Below are positions 58,607-64,000 of a stretch of DNA of 64,000 bases, piece by piece. The DNA comes from Camillea tinctor. Lineage: Eukaryota > Ascomycota > Sordariomycetes > Xylariales > Xylariaceae. The stretch spans positions 124,001-188,000 of the forward strand of contig MU394094.1 of the NCBI GenBank assembly GCA_022578605.1. The letters run 5' to 3'. The notes beneath the pieces are model-generated. The model ran no database searches. It had not been told where the DNA came from and saw only the letters and a list, made by a program, of their open reading frames with translations. The position numbers and the translations under genes are program-made. Position 1 is the stretch's first letter, and every line of letters begins with the position of its first letter.

Positions 58607-61600
58607 TCTCTCTCCTCTCCTTGGCCCTCTTGTCCCTTGGGACAGTTCATCGACTTGTAAAGTCCGAGACCCCAAGAACCAAGGCTTAGTTATTGTTGTC
58701 TAATCATCTCACATCTACGGCAAGTATTTTGTGCAATGTTTTGCGAGCGGGGGGTTTCTATTTTCAAGCGGGTTCGCTGTTTGAGGGGGGCTCAGCATCT
58801 GGAGAGCCTGAACTCCCCTTTGGGCCGTCTTCTTCGCTGTCTATCATCTCACTATATTATGTTACCTAGTTGATCACTGCCTAGAAGAATCCTTCTTAGT
58901 GCTATATTCGGCAAAGCCTTGATGGGAAAAAGTATAATATTTCACTCTACGAGAAAATACAGGAGGGGGGGAGGGGAGGGGGGTTGGAACGACCCGCAAA
59001 GGGGAAAGAAAAGCACTTTGCAAACAAAAGCTGTGTTCTCATCAACGCGGCCGGAATCACAGCTTGGACGGGCCAATTATAGACTATGATAAGAGTCAGC
59101 TACTGCAAGCTGCGGCTAACCGGTCACCTGTCCTTGTTGACTGGAGCTCCCCCTCGAACGAGATTTTCTGCCATGTCGCACTGGAGTTAGGCTTTTTCGG
59201 CTTCTTCTGTAGTCGCGCAGCGACATAAGGTATCCTTACTCCATGGACCATGACAGCCCGATTAGCGATGGGTCGGTCTATCAGGTATGTACACTTATAA
59301 ACTATATGGCGCTCTGGGCGAGACTTTCGGGAAGTGGAGGGACCACACATAAAAAGAATGGTATGCTAGGCATGATAGGGCATGGGACATGCAGGATAGA
59401 TGGTCACATTCTCCAAACTAAACCACGCTCAGGCTTTGCCTAGAATGGTACGAGACTTGTCCTGCCTTGCAACTTTGACGGCAGCACCAACGGCAACTAG
59501 CGCAGCACTCGAAAAACCTGGGACGAACTAACCCTAGAATACCTTTACATAGTTTGAGATAGTCCTAGTCTAGCACGTGTCTACCTTGATAGACGCTGTG
59601 CGTAGCATATTGCCACCCACCCCACATCGAAGCGAGGGAAGGTGATGATCTAACCATGATGGCCGCAGTCGTCTGTGAACAGAACTGTCCATCCCTTCTC
59701 CTTCATCCACCCCTGTTTCCTCCATGGTATCAAGATTGCACTCTCTTCTGATAAAAGCGTTTCTTACGTATACACTTACTGCCACTACCACTACTACTAC
59801 TACTCACTTCTGGGGCTCCTCGTTTCATATTAACTACTAGTTTGTTGGCACGGGAACTTCACGTCTCTGCTTTCGTCTTATCGTTCAACTCCTTTGAAGC
59901 TTTCATGATTCTCTGTATTCCCTTGCGGATACACACCTTACCCAAAATGTGATCAGCCTAGATACTTCATCCCGCTCCTTACTGAACCGGGTCTGCTTTA
60001 TATTCGTTAATATCGTGGGAGCACGCCCCTCTCTCCCAGAAAAAAAACCACGCGTTGCAACATGCCGGTTTGAGTTCATAAGTGACTGCGCAAGTTATTC
60101 GATCTCCCCAGGTCTGATTCAATGAATGCGTTGACGCGGTTCCTTGCGTCTCATGTATAATCTCTCTTGCCCTTAAGTTTTCTCGGAGGCTTTCCAGGGG
60201 TCTTCGGATCCGACAATGCCGTTATTCTCAAAAGCGTATCGCTTGAGATAGAGTCATCTTCACCAAGCCTATAGGCGACCCGGTGTGAGATTAGGAGTGT
60301 GATTAAGCGTTCGGCCATTTGATCCCATTATAGATAGCCTAGTCTTATATCACATCGGCTTATCCCCATCCATAATCTTAGCATGTCTAAAATGGATAGC
60401 CCCTCTAACTGTCGAATGCTACGGTAGCACATGTGTAGTAGGGACTTCACGGCTCACATACTGCCTTCAGCCTCTAAAGCCAGGCACGCCAACGCCGCTA
60501 TCGGGCTCTCACACTCTGTGGGGGGGGGGGGGAGTTACATTGGATACCAGTCCTTTCTTACGTTGCATATCTATGTATGTAGACTACCTAGATCTAGGTA
60601 GGTGGTTGTGATATATATTAGCCCAATGCTTACTATACGCGCCCTTACATCCATCCTTGCCATACGTGATCTACACTTGATACCTACCTACCTACATAAC
60701 CCTATAATCCCCCTCTTATACATTTTACATATACAATAGGCGGACTGGTACCTCTGAGTTGTCAACTCAGGCGTAATTTGAGCTGCCCGTTTTACGTTCG
60801 AGAAGAATTCTAGCCTCATCACCGATTCACGCCCTAACAGGCCTAGGAAACGCCACTAGACAAAACCTCCGAAACATGATTGCTGTCTAAGGGATGATGC
60901 TGCCCCTAACCATTACATACTCTCCTCCAGTCGCTCTCCTCCATTACTAGATGTACGCTACCCACCAGAACCCCGCGGAGTCTTAAAAGATCAACGTTTG
61001 TCTCCTCCCCTGTTAAACGTGACATCGGGTTAAGGCATTTGGGGGCCCCTGTCGAATCTGGGTATCCTAGCTGCCCGAAAGAGAGAACTTCACACCGACT
61101 CACCGAATTCTATTATCAACTTGTCGGCCCTTTACTCATGTTTCTCTTGAGGCCACCCCCGCAAGCTTTCCTCTTCGATCCTTTCTCTTCAAACCTACAT
61201 GTAATGGTTGGTCAGGCAGGTGATTATAGTGTACAATATCCCATACACAGCTATGAAGCCGTTGTTGAGCTGCTATGTACAATCTACTAGGTTAGGTTAG
61301 TTAGTACCATAACGTTTCCAAATCTCCAACCCCCAGCTCGCTACCAGAGAAATCGCCCTGGCAGGGCTGGTTATCATTACTAAAAGATCATAAGTGCTCG
61401 GAATTTTCCACTACACACACCTAATCTGAGGTAGGTAGTATGGTAGGTACGCATATATCCCTCAAACTTACCTAGGTCAGGACAGGTGAGGACCAACTAC
61501 GTAGTCGTACGTATGCATATACCTCCTTACATATTTTGGTTCTATCACGCTAGGTACCATGTTCGTCGTTTCTGCAACCATGTTATATTAAGTAGGTTAT

Positions 61601-61958
61601 GTAGGTAGGTTTGATAGGGTATCACTGTCTACCATGCTAGCACTAGGTAGGTATACGAAGATCTCACCAAGCCCGTCGATCACCCATCGTTACAATTACT
61701 TTGTTAATCCGACCGTGTCTTAGATGCCCAGTCGACAGCCATGCTTCTCATGCAATCCAGCACACTAGCGCCCCTAGATATTTCTGTAGAGGTCCCGATG
61801 TCTTCTTTTAAACCGATGCTGTGCATCGTCTAGCACCGCGTCACGGATGATAGCTCACATATCCGTTTTCTACCTCCTCGGCTAGTAGCATTATTCATAC
61901 CACGGCGGGCAGGGTTTCCTGGGAGGGGGCGATGGTTTCATGGCAATTAGCCTAACGG

Positions 61959-61985
61959 CACATACACATACACATACACATACAC
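61959..61985. repeat. CACATA hexamer tandem tract
   Basis: A little over four copies of CACATA in tandem in non-coding DNA. Confidence 0.85.
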
Positions 61986-64000
61986 GGTTGACAAGTCGTA
62001 TTGGCTCTTCCCAAGGTCAACCAGACATTGTTTATTAGATACCTAGCGGTCCAGAAGTTGATGCCCCTGCCGTGTCTTAGCCTTCTGTGAAACACAAGAG
62101 CAAGCCAAGATGAACATGGATGACAAGCAGGAAGTGGCCTGATCAACATCTCCACCTCCGTGCGGACCTGATTGACACTCCCCGCCAGAGGCCACCGCCA
62201 TTGCTACATTACCCGCATGAGATTTAGTCATGTGACAGTGCTAATTGTGAGTAGCTTTGACTTGAGTTGTTGGTTGGATGAAGCTGTAAGCAGGATGTCT
62301 CTAAAGGTCTCATTACCACTCGAGAACTCTAGTGAGCACACCGTGTTCTAGCGGCAATCAGCATAAGCATAAGACCTCTTTTTGCTTTTTTAATTTTTCC
62401 CTGCCTTTTCCCCAGATCAGGGGGTTTTTTTTTTCCCCCCAGCCCGTGCCGTTCATAACTCTCCTGCATGCACAAGCCCCAATCCTTCCCATTCGCACGG
62501 GACAGGACGAGAGAGAGAGAGGAAGGGAGGCAGAGAGAACACGCTCCGTTGCCAAGTCCCCCGCTTCGTCTAATCGACACAGAGTGCGTGCGCGCCGCAT
62601 ATTTGCTCACCGCCGGCAAGAGAATGATTATGATCAACTAGAAAAGATAGCGAGATAGGGGTGGCTTGGGACTAGGTAGTAGCAAACTACCTAGCCATGT
62701 CCTGGATTGAGAACGCACTGATGCTGGTAGATCTTCTCGGGTATTTTCCAACCAGAAAAGGTTGCAGTATTTTTTTTTGGAGCCAGTATGTCGTAAGTCA
62801 CTTTGAGTGGAATCAATGTATCTACACAGGAAACGGAGAGTCAAGGCGGCCCGGGCTGCGGTCATCTCTCACCATCGGGCCGTATAATACCAATGGAAAT
62901 TTGGTTCATAGCGTTTCGTTTTGAATAGTAACACGTTCTCCTAGCCCTGGCTAAGAGTCGACTTGCCGAATTCCGGTTGAGGACTCCCGTCTCTGGCGGA
63001 GAAAAGGAAGTTAGTTCTTGATATGACTAACACCAATTCAATGCCTCCCATTCTAAGCAATGAAGGACGTTACACGCATACCAGTCTTAGACCTGGCAGC
63101 CATTAAGAATCTATGGCCACGAAAAAAGTAAAAGGACCAAAGGAATCTTACTAACTAGAAACACAGGCTTGACAAGCACAGGACCTGCCCAAGTATGCAG
63201 GTTTACCTTATTATGAGCAAGTAAACAGCACTAGAGCCCCTATACACCCTATCACAGCCTACATACCTGTGAGGCTGTTACGCCCCCCACCGCCACCCGT
63301 ACGCAACCGTCTTTTAGCAAATAAAGTAGTTATCTATCGGGGGTCATAGGGCCCGAGAGGCTTTACAGTCCCTCCACGTGTTCTTGCAAGGCCGAATTGC
63401 TGCTGGAGGATCGCTCTCCTAGAGGCATTGGGCCGAGAATATCATCTCGGTCTACTATCGATAGGACTTCGCTATCCTAAAATGGCGGCGGTATCATATA
63501 CCAAAAGTCCAGCAGACTCCTTGCATCAAAGGAACAGCTGTCACGTGCTGCACAGATATGTGTGCGGCGTCAGGGTTTACAAGCTCATCACAATGTCTTC
63601 GTCTTGCTCTGAATGGTTCCCCCGCGTGCCAGACGTCCGTTTGGCAGTAATCTCTCAGTTTTTCGGACTTGCCAAAGAACAAAACCGTACAAGGCATCGC
63701 ATAGGAACGAGAAGCCTAGTATGAAGATACTAACCGGCGTTGTTACGTATCCATGTGCCTCGGGCCAATGCCACCATAAGACGATGTTGGTGAAGCCGAG
63801 GCCGACTATCGAGCCTATGAATCTGCAAAGCCTACAATCTACGTTAGTATATTATAAGCTAGCCATGGCCCACCATTCATGCCTAAAACCAAATGTGATA
63901 TTCCAAAGCCCAGTTCGCACTGGCGACGCCTGACCAATAGCAAGGCAAAACTCAAGGAAAGAGGGAGAAAGAATTTGAGAGGAAAAAAAGCAAAGGAGAT

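Larger units (their letters stand above)
56422..64000. other. Gene-poor right end
   Basis: About 7.6 kb without a supportable gene. Two minus-strand ORFs (56418-56660 and 57273-57509) have plausible composition but no recognised motif. The region contains a 22-C run (58585-58606), a 13-G run (60520-60532), many CCTACCTA/TAGGTAGG patches between 60580 and 61640, and a (CACATA) tract at 61959-61985. No gene is seen to run off the right edge. Confidence 0.45.

Noticed and set aside
1..64000. CRISPR array, bacterial operons or phage
   Set aside because: There are no regularly spaced repeats, no ribosome-binding-site-led gene strings and no viral genes. The introns and gene families are those of a filamentous fungus.

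Overview
This window looks like nuclear DNA of a filamentous ascomycete (Pezizomycotina, probably a Sordariomycete). The reasons are genes broken by many short GT-AG introns (about 50-112 nt, often with CTNAY-like branch sites), a Zn2Cys6 regulator with a fungal transcription-factor domain, an ACS-family MFS permease, and an AT-rich LTR element decayed in the manner of RIP. No ORF is long enough to be coding unless introns are allowed, apart from the SET-domain gene and the Zn2Cys6 gene. Coordinates and protein lengths given for spliced genes were worked out by hand from splice signals and reading phase, and every such gene closes in frame.

Layout. Positions 1-25000 are gene-poor. They hold two small conserved fungal genes (10847-11474 and 24065-24660), two solo LTRs of one family (2441-2571 and 17572-17699), a 2.75-kb LTR retrotransposon with 165-bp LTRs and a perfect 5-bp target duplication (13822-16573), and a possible third LTR type (17946-18252). 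Positions 25185-46009 are the gene island: a SET-domain lysine methyltransferase (-), a PdxA-like phospho-hydroxyacid dehydrogenase (-), an alpha/beta hydrolase (-), an ACS-family MFS transporter (+), a flavin monooxygenase (-), a Zn2Cys6 regulator (+), a 5-oxoprolinase/hydantoinase-family enzyme (+) and a MOSC-ferredoxin-reductase fusion (+). Positions 46010-64000 are again gene-poor, with one small gene (56111-56421) recognisable.

How the genes may work together. From PdxA to the MOSC-reductase there are enzymes for hydrolysis, oxygenation, ATP-dependent lactam opening and dehydrogenation, one uptake permease and one pathway-type regulator, arranged with two divergent promoters of about 670 bp. 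This is the make-up of a catabolic gene cluster for a nitrogen-containing small molecule. The substrate cannot be read from the sequence.

The oddest feature is in the MOSC-reductase gene. An in-frame TAG sits directly after the conserved MOSC cysteine motif, and the 51 bases ending in that TAG have the signals of a phase-0 intron (GTATGT...CTAG). Splicing would rescue the reading frame but delete the MOSC motif.
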